Assembly: GCA_020631735.1 (NCBI GenBank) | Contig: CM036231.1 | Coordinates: forward strand, 5,421,831 to 5,485,830 | DNA from: Saccharum officinarum | Lineage: Eukaryota > Streptophyta > Magnoliopsida > Poales > Poaceae | Direction: 5' to 3' | DNA length: 64,000 nucleotides | Shown here: in pieces, positions 33,469 to 44,140 of the stretch | How the letters are laid out: each line of letters begins with the position of its first letter | Position numbering within the stretch: position 1 is the stretch's first letter | Program-made: the position numbers and the translations under genes | Notes under the pieces: model-generated | The model's input: the letters and a program-made list of their open reading frames with translations, nothing else | What the model was told of the DNA's origin: nothing | The model's database searches: none

Positions 33469-34131
33469 ATGCGGCGCAACGCAGAGTCGTCGACGTCGAC
33501 GACGTCGGTGCGCCATGCGCCATTATTGCCGTCGGGGGAGAGGAAGTACAAGGGCGTGCGGCGGCGCAAGTGGGGCAGGTGGGTGTCGGAGATCCGCCTG
33601 CCCAATAGCCGCGAACGGATATGGCTCGGCTCCTACGGCACGCCGGAGAAGGCAGCGCGAGCGTTCGACGCGGCGTATCTCTGCCTCCGCGGCCCCGGCC
33701 GCGCAGACGGGCTCAACTTCCCGGACTCGCCGCCGGACGTCGTCGGCCGCACCAGCGACCCGCAGGAGGTGTACGCGGCCGCAGTGTCCCACGCCAACCG
33801 ATCAGCCGCCGCGGCGCCGTGGGATGCAGCAACCGGTCCGTTTGAGCCCACGCAGTCGACGCAGGCGCATGGCGGTGCGCCAGTGGAAACTGCGGCGCCG
33901 GTTCCATCGCCGGCCCCGTCCCTGCTTGAGGTGTCCACCGACGACAGCTTCGACTGGTTCGCCAATCCGCCGCCGCTCTACTCGCCAACCATGGTGGTGG
34001 AGAGCCATGCGTACCTGCCAGCGTCACAGAAGGCAGACGCGGACGAGGATACGGAGGAGAACGAAAGCGGATCATGTCCTGGGCTTTGGTGTTTTGATTC
34101 CGACGACGCCGAAGTTCGAATGCATATGTGA
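33469..34131 (+). CDS. AP2/ERF-domain transcription factor (ERF group II / DREB A-5-like)
   Basis: An intronless frame of 220 residues with one AP2 domain at about residues 27-85 ([17 protein letters not shown] ... [20 protein letters not shown] ... LNFP). Conserved RGV-type and WLG elements are present. The second DNA-contact strand reads WVSEIRL: Val at AP2 position 14 is DREB-like, but position 19 is Leu instead of Glu or Asp, as seen in ERF group II proteins. The C-terminal half is Pro/Ala-rich, then acidic, ending near [10 protein letters not shown]. No clear EAR repressor motif is seen. It probably acts in the nucleus on GCC or DRE/CRT-type elements; the target genes cannot be deduced. 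A 239-codon frame on the same strand is an Arg-rich shadow of the GC-rich sequence. Confidence 0.92.
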   Translation: MRRNAESSTSTTSVRHAPLLPSGERKYKGVRRRKWGRWVSEIRLPNSRERIWLGSYGTPEKAARAFDAAYLCLRGPGRADGLNFPDSPPDVVGRTSDPQEVYAAAVSHANRSAAAAPWDAATGPFEPTQSTQAHGGAPVETAAPVPSPAPSLLEVSTDDSFDWFANPPPLYSPTMVVESHAYLPASQKADADEDTEENESGSCPGLWCFDSDDAEVRMHM

Positions 34132-34322
34132 TCACGTGGACCAGCAAAACAGACAAAACGCCTTGTAACGTCATCAATGATCACGACGTTGAATTTCTGG
34201 ATCGTTTTCGTCTGGCACTACCCGAAAGACCATCTGTCATTGTCCTCCCATGCTGACACCTCGTCAACGACTCATAATAACAGATTTTTTTTATTTTTTA
34301 TATTCATTTTATAAATCACTAA

Positions 34323-34581
34323 GAGCAAGGTCAATAATAAAGCCAAGTTGCTTGGCTATAAGATAAGCTATAAGAGTCAAGTTATACAATAAGTGTCTCA
34401 TATTTGTCTTCAAAAAGTCTCTCTCCTATTTCTCCTCACAACACTGGCTACTTGGGTCAACTAATACCTACTTTCATGTCTAGCTTAGTGCTTGCATGGG
34501 AGCCAAGCTCTCACCGCTCTTCTCTCTTCTCTTCTCCACATCAGCATTAGTTTGGCTATAAGCCCATTATTGTACCCGCTC
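34323..34581. mobile_element. Tourist-like MITE (TSD TAA)
   Basis: The left end GAGCAAGGTCAATAATAAAGCC and right end GGCTATAAGCCCATTATTGTACC...GCTC are imperfect inverted repeats. They are flanked by TAA at 34320-34322 and 34582-34584. It lies about 190 bp past the ERF stop codon. Confidence 0.75.
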
Positions 34582-34842
34582 TAATTGGGTTTGACCCAAC
34601 CTTACTTTAATTAAATCCTAATGTTCAAAATAAATGATAGCGATAATAAAGGATTAACACATATGGAAAATGGACCGGAGATTAACTCAGTTTAAATAGT
34701 TGACTATTGTCTACATCTATTGTGTGGTTACAAAAGTGAAGGGTGGCCACAAGTGTGCGTGCTAAATCTCGACGCACATGAGTGTGGCGTGACACTAGTG
34801 AAGGTTTTATAACTTCAAACTAAGTGAGAGATGATGAATCAA

Positions 34843-35010
34843 AAAGGGGCAGACCCAGTGGCAGAGGCTCCCACACGAGTATGGTCTGGGGAAGGGAATA
34901 AACGAAGCAAAGTCTTACCCCCGCAGAAATTCTGCAGAGAGACGGCTTCGAACCCAGGACTTGGTGACTCGGCGAGCTAGCACTCACCAACTGCACCAGG
35001 CCTGCCCTTC
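34843..35010 (-). mobile_element. Au-type SINE with 21-bp TSD
   Basis: On the minus strand it begins GAAGGGCAGGCCTGGTGCAG, with an A box (TGGTGCAGTTGG), a B box (GGTTCGAAGCC) and CTGCGGGGGTAAGACTTTGC-type body sequence, as in grass Au SINEs. An exact duplication beginning AAGTGAGAGATGATGAATCA lies at 34822-34842 and 35011-35031. Confidence 0.9.
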
Positions 35011-35031
35011 AAGTGAGAGATGATGAATCAA

Positions 35032-35929
35032 TGGACAAAAAAGAGTGGTGGGATTGAGGGATGACTATGAAAGTGAGAAGAGTTGAGATGAGTGATGAAA
35101 GAAGAGATGTGTCAGTGAGTGATGACCATGAAAGCAAGAAGGGTTGAAGTGAGTGATAGAAGAAGAGGGGTGGAAGTAAGGAATGATGGATTAAAGGACA
35201 ACTAATAAGTTTTCATATACTTTAATATTAGAAATACATATTTTAGTACTATGTCATATTTAATAACCCTTTTATTTTATATGTGTCATCATAACTGATA
35301 CGTCAAAATACGTTGTACCACTGTGGTAGCTCAGGCTAGGGTAGAGAGTCCGTTAGGAGCCCTACCATCATGATGTCGCTCCTAACGCGTCGACACTAGC
35401 ACGGTAGGCTGGGACACATATACAACACACTAGCATCTGCCCTCCTCTCTCTCTTTCTCAGCTTCCCTCCTCCATTCCCCCATTCGACACCTAAGCGCTC
35501 ACAACCACCACCTCTAAATCCATCAATTTGCACACCAATTCGAAGAGGAAATCAATCCCTACTCTTGACCAAGGTATTTGCCCCAAGATTTCGTGTTTCT
35601 TAATAATATTTTGTAGTATGTCGTATGGACTCTCCCACCTAGTATTCGACCAACTCCACCAAACCCCCTTTCCTTTCCCTTAAAATCTGCTATAGAGGAT
35701 TGAGGAAACAAGTTCTCAGGTTTTAGTGGAGGTGTGATGCAACAGATTGAGAAAATTCCATCCCCTATGTATATATGTGGGACTCATGTGTCATAGGCAC
35801 AAGAAAATTTCCTCTCTCCTCTCTTTCCTATCACCCTCCTTTCTTGCTATGCCCTAAGCGCTTGGGCAGCCCGAAGTGGCAGCAATGGCCCAATGCGGGG
35901 ACGGTGGCTCTGTGTGGCGGCAGCGGCCT
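35032..35929. other. Intergenic, nothing recognised
   Basis: It starts with a purine-rich stretch with internal near-duplications (GAGTGATGA..., GTTGA.GTGAGTGAT). The rest shows no coding or transposon signature. Confidence 0.4.
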
Positions 35930-36564
35930 ACTCCCCATAAAGTTTTGGAAAGGCGATCTGCTGGAGATTCTTTTTTCCTTGGGTCCCCTTTATCAATGTT
36001 ACAGGAAAAAGGGTCACTTATTCTCAGTATGGTGGAGATGCTCTTAGACAATGATTTGGGAATATGTGAACCACTTGTAGTATGATTATTTGGATTAGAG
36101 GCTTAGATAGATACGGTGGCACATAAATTATGCTCGCGATGTTGACGTGTAAAATTAGTTGCATGTTCTTTATATGTTTAGACTAGTGTTATATTTATAA
36201 TTTTGTAGTGTAGGTAGGTTAGAACATGGCCTCATTTGTTTGTATGTTTTGAAGTGAAGCTATGATGTATTGTCTTTGAATTTTTGTAGATGATGGATCA
36301 TTTAGTGTGTTTGTTTCATGAAGGAATGGTAAAAAATGGGGAGTTTGAGAATATCAATGAAGAGGTGGAATTATTTCATAGGCCACTTAACTTTAGTAAG
36401 CTTGTATGAAATGCAAGGGAGAACTTTGATAGCGAGTTCACATTGAAATGGCATTTTGATTGTTCGAAAAGCATATGGCATAATATATGTTGATGAACTT
36501 GTTGTGAGGGACCACCCCAATTACCCCATTTAAACCGGCTTATCATTCTCTTGGCCGACCCGGT
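35930..36564 (+). mobile_element. Mutator-like element (MULE) fragment, copy 1
   Basis: It matches the reverse complement of 63169-63780 over this whole stretch. Positions 36290-36490 encode the start of a MuDR-type transposase, with HLVCLFHEGMVKNGEFENI then EEVELFHRPLNFSKL, an in-frame TGA and FDSEFTLKWHFDC. It is interrupted by a solo LTR at 36565 and continues at 40401-40445, where CTTAAGTGAAATAATCC matches the inverted copy again. Confidence 0.6.
36290..36490 (+). pseudogene. MuDR-like transposase N-terminal fragment
   Basis: The pattern HLV.LFH.GMVK.GEFEN...EEVELF followed by F.L...FDC is the N-terminal region of plant MULE transposases (MuDR N-terminal domain). A TGA after FSKLV is shared with the inverted copy, so the stop predates their divergence. 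The catalytic domain is absent. Confidence 0.55.
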
Positions 36565-39500
36565 TGTAACACCCTCGGTGTCACGCCCTAAATAATCTGT
36601 TAAATCATGTCATGAGCATCATATTTATGTGTTATTGCATGTGCTAAAGTATTAGATAAATTTTTTGTCAACTAAGATGGCTAATAAAAATATTAAATAA
36701 AAATTTATTCAATAGCTCATGTCATATCAAGTAAGGTTCAAAACCAATTTTTATTGAGCAAAAATACTATAGAACGTATATGTGGCTCAAAAATAAAGTT
36801 TGAAGTATGAACTTTGTAGATGATAATGCAACCTTTGTTTTAGAAAAATAATAGGGCTAGCTAATATTTCTAATGGCTTGAAAATGGAACTTGAAATAAA
36901 AATTAGCCCAAGACTTGGCAAGTTTTCTAAGTCTGAAAAAGGTATAATGAGGCTAAGTTGATGAATTAATTCTGGAAAATATAGAGAAGATGAATGTCAT
37001 GTTCATGCTCATAATGATAGCCCTATGTACCCTCTTTCTCGTGGTTTAGATAGTAGAACCGGAATCGAGCTAGATTAGTTTTTGTGCGTACTTTAAAATC
37101 CGTGCACGAACATGGATTTGGCTGCCTGGCCAGCCAGATCTGCCTCTAGCCTAGCCAAGGCCTGGTCGTGGTCAGCTGTGGCCGGCCGCTCTGCGCCTGC
37201 TGCTGTCAGCCATGGGTCCCGGTGCCCTGCCTTGCGCTGCTACCGCCTCTGACTCGCCTGGCTCTGCGCTGCTTCACCGCTGTTGCTACTATCGTGGTCC
37301 CCTACCTCGTGTCGTGACGCTGCGGCTACCGTCGACTCGCCGTCGCGTCTATTTCCCTCTCCCCTCATAGCGCCATCGCCGTCTTAACGGTGCTGCGCCG
37401 CACGTGTGCTACACTGTTGCTTTGCCGCATTGAGCCAAGAACAAGGACGAGCAGAGCCAGATCCCTCTCTTTTCCTCTCTTTCTTCTGCCACCATGGCCG
37501 TCGGACCCACATCATCAAGGCGGCATGGTGGAGTCACCATCGCCCGATTCACAGCGGCACTGACTCTGCTTTTAAGTCGTTGAGCCCCCGTCTCTACCCC
37601 GCTTTGAACTGTGCCTCGCTAGGCTCGAATTTTGGAGCTTTCCGGCCGCCGAGTCGGTAAGGCCCTGAGCGGCCGTGCGAGTGGCAAACCCTCCCCAGCA
37701 TCATTGGTACTCCATTAATTGGCCAGCAGCCTCGCCTCGACCCCACTGTACCCCGCGCACGCCAGCTAAACCTCTACCACCTCTCCTTGGCCGCGGGAGC
37801 GGTCGTGTCCGCCGTGGAGCACCGCCGTGCCGTCGGGTCGCACACGGTCGGATCTCCACCACCACTCTCCCCTCCCGCTATCACCTCGGTTGAGATCGTG
37901 GTAGGCTCCTGGTGCTCGTGCACCGGTTGGTGAGCTGATTGCCACCCTTGTCCTTCAGAACGCCTGCGCCACCGCTGTGAATCACTGCTCGCCGCTATAG
38001 CTCGCGTAGTGCCTTTCCCTAGCCTCCAACCATAGCGCGTTGACATCGTGCGAGCTAGAGATGGAGGTCGGCCCCTCAGATGGGCCGGCTCGAGCCTTGG
38101 TTGCTCGGCGTAAGTGTGAGGTGCAGGCGGCTGCCGCGCCGTCGCGCCGCTGCCGCCGAGGACCTTCCCGATGTGCAGATGAGAAAGTGTGAGGGCCTTG
38201 GTGTATAAATGTTGACTGTAGGAATAGTGCTTGTAGTGGTTGCGTTATTAGCGGTTAGCGTAAGGGTGTTTCTGCAAAAGTGCCAGCGTGCGCGGGTACC
38301 CCGCCACGGGCCGTTTTCACGCGTGGGCCGTGTCCGTGTTGGGCCGCACTAGGCTGATTAGTTTTCTCTTTTTCGTAAAGAATTAGAAATAGTTTCATAT
38401 TTTGATTTCTAGGCTAGGTTTGTAGAATTAATATAAAATCATATATGTTTCCAAAAATTGTAAAATTAATTTTGTTAGATTTCTAAAATCATGATCTATC
38501 TGATAGTGCAATTAGTTCATACATGTCTGTGATGATGTTGAGGTCCATTAAATCAATTGGAAATGATTAATATTAATAGGGTAATTCTTGTAAGAATGTT
38601 TATGGTAAATTGGTGAATGCTTTAATCCTGAATTTTTTACAATAGCTTTATTGCATTATTATGTGCTTGCTGTAATTTTTGTATCCCTAGAATAGACTGT
38701 TTAATATGGTAGCTAAATATACACTAAAACTAATAGGAATAAGGGCACAATAATGATTTATAAAATTTAGCACTTGATTAGGGTAAGCTTAACATCTGGT
38801 TTGATGAAGATGATAGTTAGTTAGTACCTTAGCCATTAGTGCTAGCTTGTTTGTGTGGCTTATGTGTTCTTATTTTAAGAGTTGATGTTGCCTAAATACT
38901 AAATTGTTGCATCATCATCACATGCATATATAGAACGAGTTGGTGGAGGTCGCGATCACCAGCAAGGAGGAATACGAGGAGGTGGTCGAGGAGTACGAGG
39001 AGGAGATCCATGTACAGAAGGAAGTTTCGGAGCTGACTAACGCAGTTGACACCGTGCCTGCCTAAGGCAAGCCCCAGTGCATAACCCTTATTTTTGGATA
39101 ATCACCGTATATCTATCTGTTGTACATTTACGTTGTAGGAATTTTATGGAAACAACATGCATATAAATATCTATCCTACGAGTCTTACTAGTGCAGGTTC
39201 GTGTAGTTGCTATGCTTAGGTTATCGGTAGCGTGAGTAACCTACCGTTACTCACAATAGGTGATAATTATTACTCTCATAATAAAATGATAAAAAGATAT
39301 GGTGATCAGGCAGGGATATAACATGGGTTATTGGTGGGTATAACGAGTTGTGTCCCACGGTCACAGGGCTTAGCTTGGTTGCACTATTTCCCTTTCCGTA
39401 TTGATTAAGGACCATCCGTTGCTCTAGATGGTAGTCAGGTCATAGATTTATTATCCTGAGCACATACTTGCTTATGGGAGCGGGAAGGCTCGTTACTCTC

Positions 39501-40400
39501 TTGTCGTAGGTTCCGGCTCTTTTCGTACTGGCTGATTGGAGGCGGGGAAAGGTGGAGGTCTAAGCACCATATTGAGACCGGGTCTCAAGTGAGGGGGCTT
39601 GGAGTCCAAGTTTGGACGGGGACTTGGACCCCTCGATAGGAGTAGAATGGGTTGGTCTTATTTGTGCCTGGGGTACAAGCGAGACGTGTGTTTCAGAGTA
39701 TCCAGCTGGGATACATTGATTCATGAATCGCCATTTTTGAGACGGTATGACTTGGCTATGGTCTAGTGCCGTAGTAAGAACTGGAATATGGAAGATGGTA
39801 AAATGGTTCTGATTGCTCAACCCTTGCTTGAAAGTAGAACATGTGCTTACATAGAATGGATAGTTAATGAAGTAATCATGACTGCTAATAAAACTTGACT
39901 TTAAGGACGAACTACTAGTAATGCTTTTTGTGAAACAAAAGAAACACCACAAGCCATCTTGCCTATCATATCCCTTGAGAGTCGAGAAATTATTCCCCCT
40001 AGTCGGGTAAGTCTTGCGAATATATTGTGTACTCAGGGTTTATTTAACGTGTTACAAGTGCAGCTTGAGGAGTAGCTCTTGTGTGGAGGATTCTAGTGGG
40101 CACAGACGGATCCTTGTATCGTTTCCGCTAGATGTTTATTTAATTCCGCTGTTTAATTATTGCACTCTGAACTCAGGTATTGTAATAAATAATTTCCAAG
40201 ACTCATGTTGTATGAAATAGACTAAATATTGTAAGCTCGTACTCATTATTGGATTCTGGATGTAAAACATGGATTGTTTTAAGTTCTCCCTTGGAGTGTG
40301 CTCAACGGAACGGTTCGATTTAGCTCACTTTTGGGGTACTTAGTGTCTAGAGAAAGACAAGTGCATCTGAAAGTGAGTTATTTCGGTCGGTTCTGCCACA
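36565..40400 (+). mobile_element. Large solo LTR (gypsy, Tekay/Del-like), 3.8 kb
   Basis: It begins TGTAACACCCTCGGTGTCA and ends GGTTCTGCCACA, and no internal domain is present. The element at 44141-49368 has the same ends in the opposite orientation. Comparison with the uninterrupted paralogous MULE sequence gives an empty site GACCCGGCTTAAG. Flanks CCGGT and CTAGC would then be a decayed CCGGC duplication. Lineage is inferred from LTR length and the TGTAACACCC start. A Glu-rich coding-like stretch (38934-39065) lies inside. Confidence 0.7.
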
Positions 40401-40848
40401 CTAGCTTAAGTGAAATAATCCTAGAAGTCTTCAATATGCATCTCATATGACCCAGAAACAACACACATATCAGTCACACAGTCAAATAATCATCACATGG
40501 ATACATAGGATGCAAAATTTTAATTGTTTATTACAAGTCTTGAACAATATTAAAAGCCACATTTTAAAGCTATACAGTACCAATTTGTAACTCTTGCCTA
40601 ACCTAAGTGTGACATGTGAATAGGAAGGCTATCCTACCATGTTTTTACCAAGGTTCATAGTCCTACATTACTAATTATTTTTTTAAAAAAAATAGTCAGG
40701 ATCTTTGCCCACGGATGTCTCAACATAAGATAGAATGGGCTCCTGTCATTCATCCACTTTGCCAGCTCTAGTAGGATGACATGGCCGCTAAGGTCCTTTA
40801 GATACCTACAAAACAACTTAACGAAACACCATGAGTACAAGGTTATTC
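40401..40848. other. MULE continuation, then unclassified sequence
   Basis: 40401-40445 continues the MULE copy. From there to 40848 I see nothing recognisable. A 61-codon minus-strand frame (40655-40840, LLELAKWMN) has no family that I can name. Confidence 0.4.
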
Positions 40849-40925
40849 TCCTTCCGTCCTAATATATAAGGCATAACCACTTTTTATTTGTGTCCCAATA
40901 TAAGGCATGCTCTCTCTAGATGCAC
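40849..40925. mobile_element. Stowaway-like MITE fragment
   Basis: CTCCTTCCGTCCTAATATATAAGGC resembles the CTCCCTCCGTCCC terminus of Stowaway elements. The other end is not visible. Confidence 0.45.
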
Positions 40926-41039
40926 GTACATCGATACAGTAGCACTAGGATTGACAGAGAGAATTAAATATGCTCCTTGGTCTTTGAACTAGATGTGGAC
41001 AACTCATGAAAGGTCCATCTATGCATTTCTCCACCGTCA

Positions 41040-43093
41040 ACCATGGCAAGCCACCTCACTTCAATGGAACAAGATACACCAATTGAGCCTACAAGATGAA
41101 GATGTTCCTCATCATCGCAAGAATTTGGGAAGTTGTGGATGTTAGTGTGATGATTCCTACCGATGAAGATAGAGAAATAACTCCGAAAGAAGATTTCAAC
41201 CTCCATCAAAATACACAAGCTGTGTCCTTGCTCGTTTCAAGTTTGGGTCTAGGTGAGTTCAACAAAGTGAATGGAATGGAAAGTGCTAAGCAAATTTGGG
41301 AAGCTTTGAGAACATCATTTGAAGGAGACAAGAGTGTGAGAAAAGGCAACATTGAGCTACTTCATGGTGAATTAGAAAGATTTGTGTTCTTGGAAGGTGA
41401 AACAACTCAAGCAATGTTTGATAGGCTTATGGCATTGGTCAACCGCATAAGAGCTCTTGGAAGCACCAAATGGGATGATAACAAGGTTGCTAGGAAGATG
41501 TTGAGAACTTATAGAGCCAAGATCAACAGATGTTGAGAACTTATAGAGCCAAGAACAACATGCTAGCGTTCATGATCATGGAAATGCCCGGTTATGATGA
41601 GATGACACCCTAAGAAGTTCTTTCAAAGCTCAAGCATCATGAGTGTCTAGATGAAGATGCAATCAACGCTCACAATCAAAATCCTAATACAATTAGATAC
41701 AACAAGAGTGCAGCCCTTAAAGCAACTCAACAACATGAAGTTCAAGGTTTAAGTCAAGAGAAGAAGAAGAAAGTGAAGGATGATTTCTCAAGTAAAGAAG
41801 AAGATTTCGATGAAGAGGTTGCATTTGTAATTAGAAATCTTAGAAAATTCATGAAGAAGAAGAGCAACTGCATGACTTATGGTGATGGAAGAAAGAGGTA
41901 CAAGAAGAGGTTTTGCTATGGGTGTGGTAAAACCGGTCACTTTATTGCCAATTATCCCAAAGAGAAGTAGAAGAACAAGTACAACAAGGATGATGACAAG
42001 AAGAACAAAGGCAAGAAGAGAGGTGAAGCTCATCTTGGTGAGAAATGGGAGTCAAATGATAGTGATTCAAGTGATGATGAGAAGAAGAAAAGAGCCACAA
42101 ACATCGCCATCCATCACTCTTCATCACCGACCATGATCTTCCCTGACTCGTCTTCACCCCCAAAACTCTTCTCCAACTTATCTTCATCACCAAGGCTCTT
42201 CTCCAACCTCATCGATAACGACTACTACACTCCAACTTGCCTCATGGCTAAGGGGAGAAGGTACATGACTCACTCACTCCTTCTAGTGATGAGTATAGTA
42301 GTTGTGATGAGGACATATAATCAATTAAAGAAAGAATGATAAAAAATTGGTAAAAAGGCCTACACTAAAATAAAAAGAACTAATAAAGAAATTAGAGAAG
42401 AAGGATAGGTGCTTGGAGTTGTAAGGTGAAATAATCACTCAAGAGAGAGACAAAAACCGTGCACTTGAAGCATCTATCGTCGAGGAAAGAATGAAGGTTG
42501 AGAAGTTAACCGTAGAATTATCTTTGGCCAATGACTCAATTGGGAAATTGACCAAAGAACATTCCTCGGTTAATAATACAATAGCTAGCCTCAAGAATGA
42601 GAAAAGTATAGCTCAAGAAAGCCTTACAAGCTTGGAAAAAAAATACCTTAATCTTGAGTTAAACTATAGCACTCTTTGGGCTACCACTTCAACTTCTCCT
42701 AAAGCAACCGAAGACTCTAATGCCTCCACTAGTAATGGTTGTAAAAGATGCTATAAAATTGATGTGAATGCATATGGAACTAACCTTGTTGAGTTAGAGA
42801 AGAAAGACAAGGAGATTCATAGGTTGAAGATGATCTTGAAGAATGGGTGCAAGTGTCAAGAGCAAACCAACAAGACAATATACAAGTCATCAAGGCACCC
42901 ATCAATCAAGCAAGGCATTGGCTACAATAGGTATGATGGGAAGGCCAATGGAAGGAACATGATCAATGGTGTGTCTTATGTAAAGTTCAACAAGGGTGTT
43001 GCCTTGATGAACTCATATGCAAGGCAAACAACAAGGTCTACATTCCCAAGGTTGCACTTACAAGTGATAAGACAAACAAGACGAAGCAAGTAG
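41040..43093 (+). pseudogene. gag: Copia Gag remnant
   Basis: KPPHFNGTRYTN near 41045 corresponds to the Gag start and is followed by a stop. Open pieces are 41096-41536, 41773-41970 and 42491-43093. The zinc knuckle near 41914 reads CYGCGKTGHFIANY: the fourth ligand is Tyr instead of Cys. Several stops and shifts separate the pieces. A Ser/Lys-rich coiled-coil-like stretch occupies 42491-42660. Confidence 0.75.
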
Positions 43094-43308
43094 AGGCCCC
43101 AAGCCACAAGCACCACTCCCACGATGCTATGCTAGTGATTACATGCGTTGTTAGGGCAAGGATGGTAAGATCGTGGTAAAGTATGTTGGTGCCCAAAAGA
43201 GGAAGGAGATCATGAGGAGTGTTTAGGTGCCCAAGTTTTATGTGACTAACCCCTTAGGACCTAAATCTTTTTAGGTACCTAAAACCAAAGCTTGATTTGT
43301 CTTTGTAG

Positions 43309-44140
43309 GAATACTCCTCCGATGGAACAAGTTGGGTGTTAGATAGGGGATGCACCAATCATATGATCGGAGAGAAGGACATGTTCACATCATTCCAACC
43401 TAGTAATGATCAAAGTGGAAACATTATGTTTGGTGACAATGAAAAAGGAGAAGTTCTTGGTTTGGGTAAAATTGCTATCTCAAATGACAATTCAATTTCC
43501 AATGTTCTACTTGTGAATTCGTTGAGATATAATTTGTTGTCCGTTTCACAACTTTGTGAGATGGGTTACAATTGTCTCTTTACAGATAAGGATGTGGAAG
43601 TCTATAGAAGAGAGGATTCCTCTATTGCATTTACGTGTCATTTAAAAGGGAAACTCTATCTAGTTGATTTCACATCAAATAGAGTAAATCCTGATACTTG
43701 TTTAATGGCAAAATCTAGCTTGGGTTGGTTATGGCATCACCAACTTGCCTATGTTGGGATGAGGAACTTGGCCAAACTTCAAAAAGGTGAACACATCCTT
43801 AAACTAACAAATGTTTCTTTTGAGAAAGATAGAATTTGTAGTGCATGACAAGTCGGAAAGCAGGTTAGGGCTAAACATCACGTCAAGAATGTTGTGACAA
43901 CCGAAAGACCATTGGAATTGCTTCACATGGACCTATTTGGATCTGTCGCTTATATAAGCATTGGTGGTAACAAATATGGTTTCGTAATTATTTATGATAT
44001 TCGTGTTTCACTTGGGTGTTCTTTTCGTGTGATAAGAGTGAAGTGCAAGGCATTTTCAAGAAGTTTGCAATGAGAGCCCAAAATGAGTTTGATGTCAAGA
44101 TCAAGAGAGTTAGAAGTGACAATGGGACAAAGTTCAAGAA
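43309..44140 (+). pseudogene. pol: Copia Pol remnant: protease and N-terminal integrase
   Basis: It opens right after a TAG (43306-43308) at the same relative place as in the complete element. The protease motif reads WVLDRGCTNHMIG: Asp-Ser-Gly has become Asp-Arg-Gly, which should inactivate it. GWLWHHQLAYVGM corresponds to the integrase zinc region with its second His lost. A TGA ends the frame at 43848. LLHMDLFGS and RSDNGTKFKN continue past the stop and a frameshift near 44000. Confidence 0.8.

Noticed and set aside
33449..34168. 239-codon Arg-rich frame overlapping the ERF gene
   Set aside because: It is a shifted-frame shadow of a GC-rich gene; the AP2 domain is encoded in the other frame.
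39560..39952. 130-codon minus-strand frame
   Set aside because: Lies inside the large solo LTR and has no recognisable motif.
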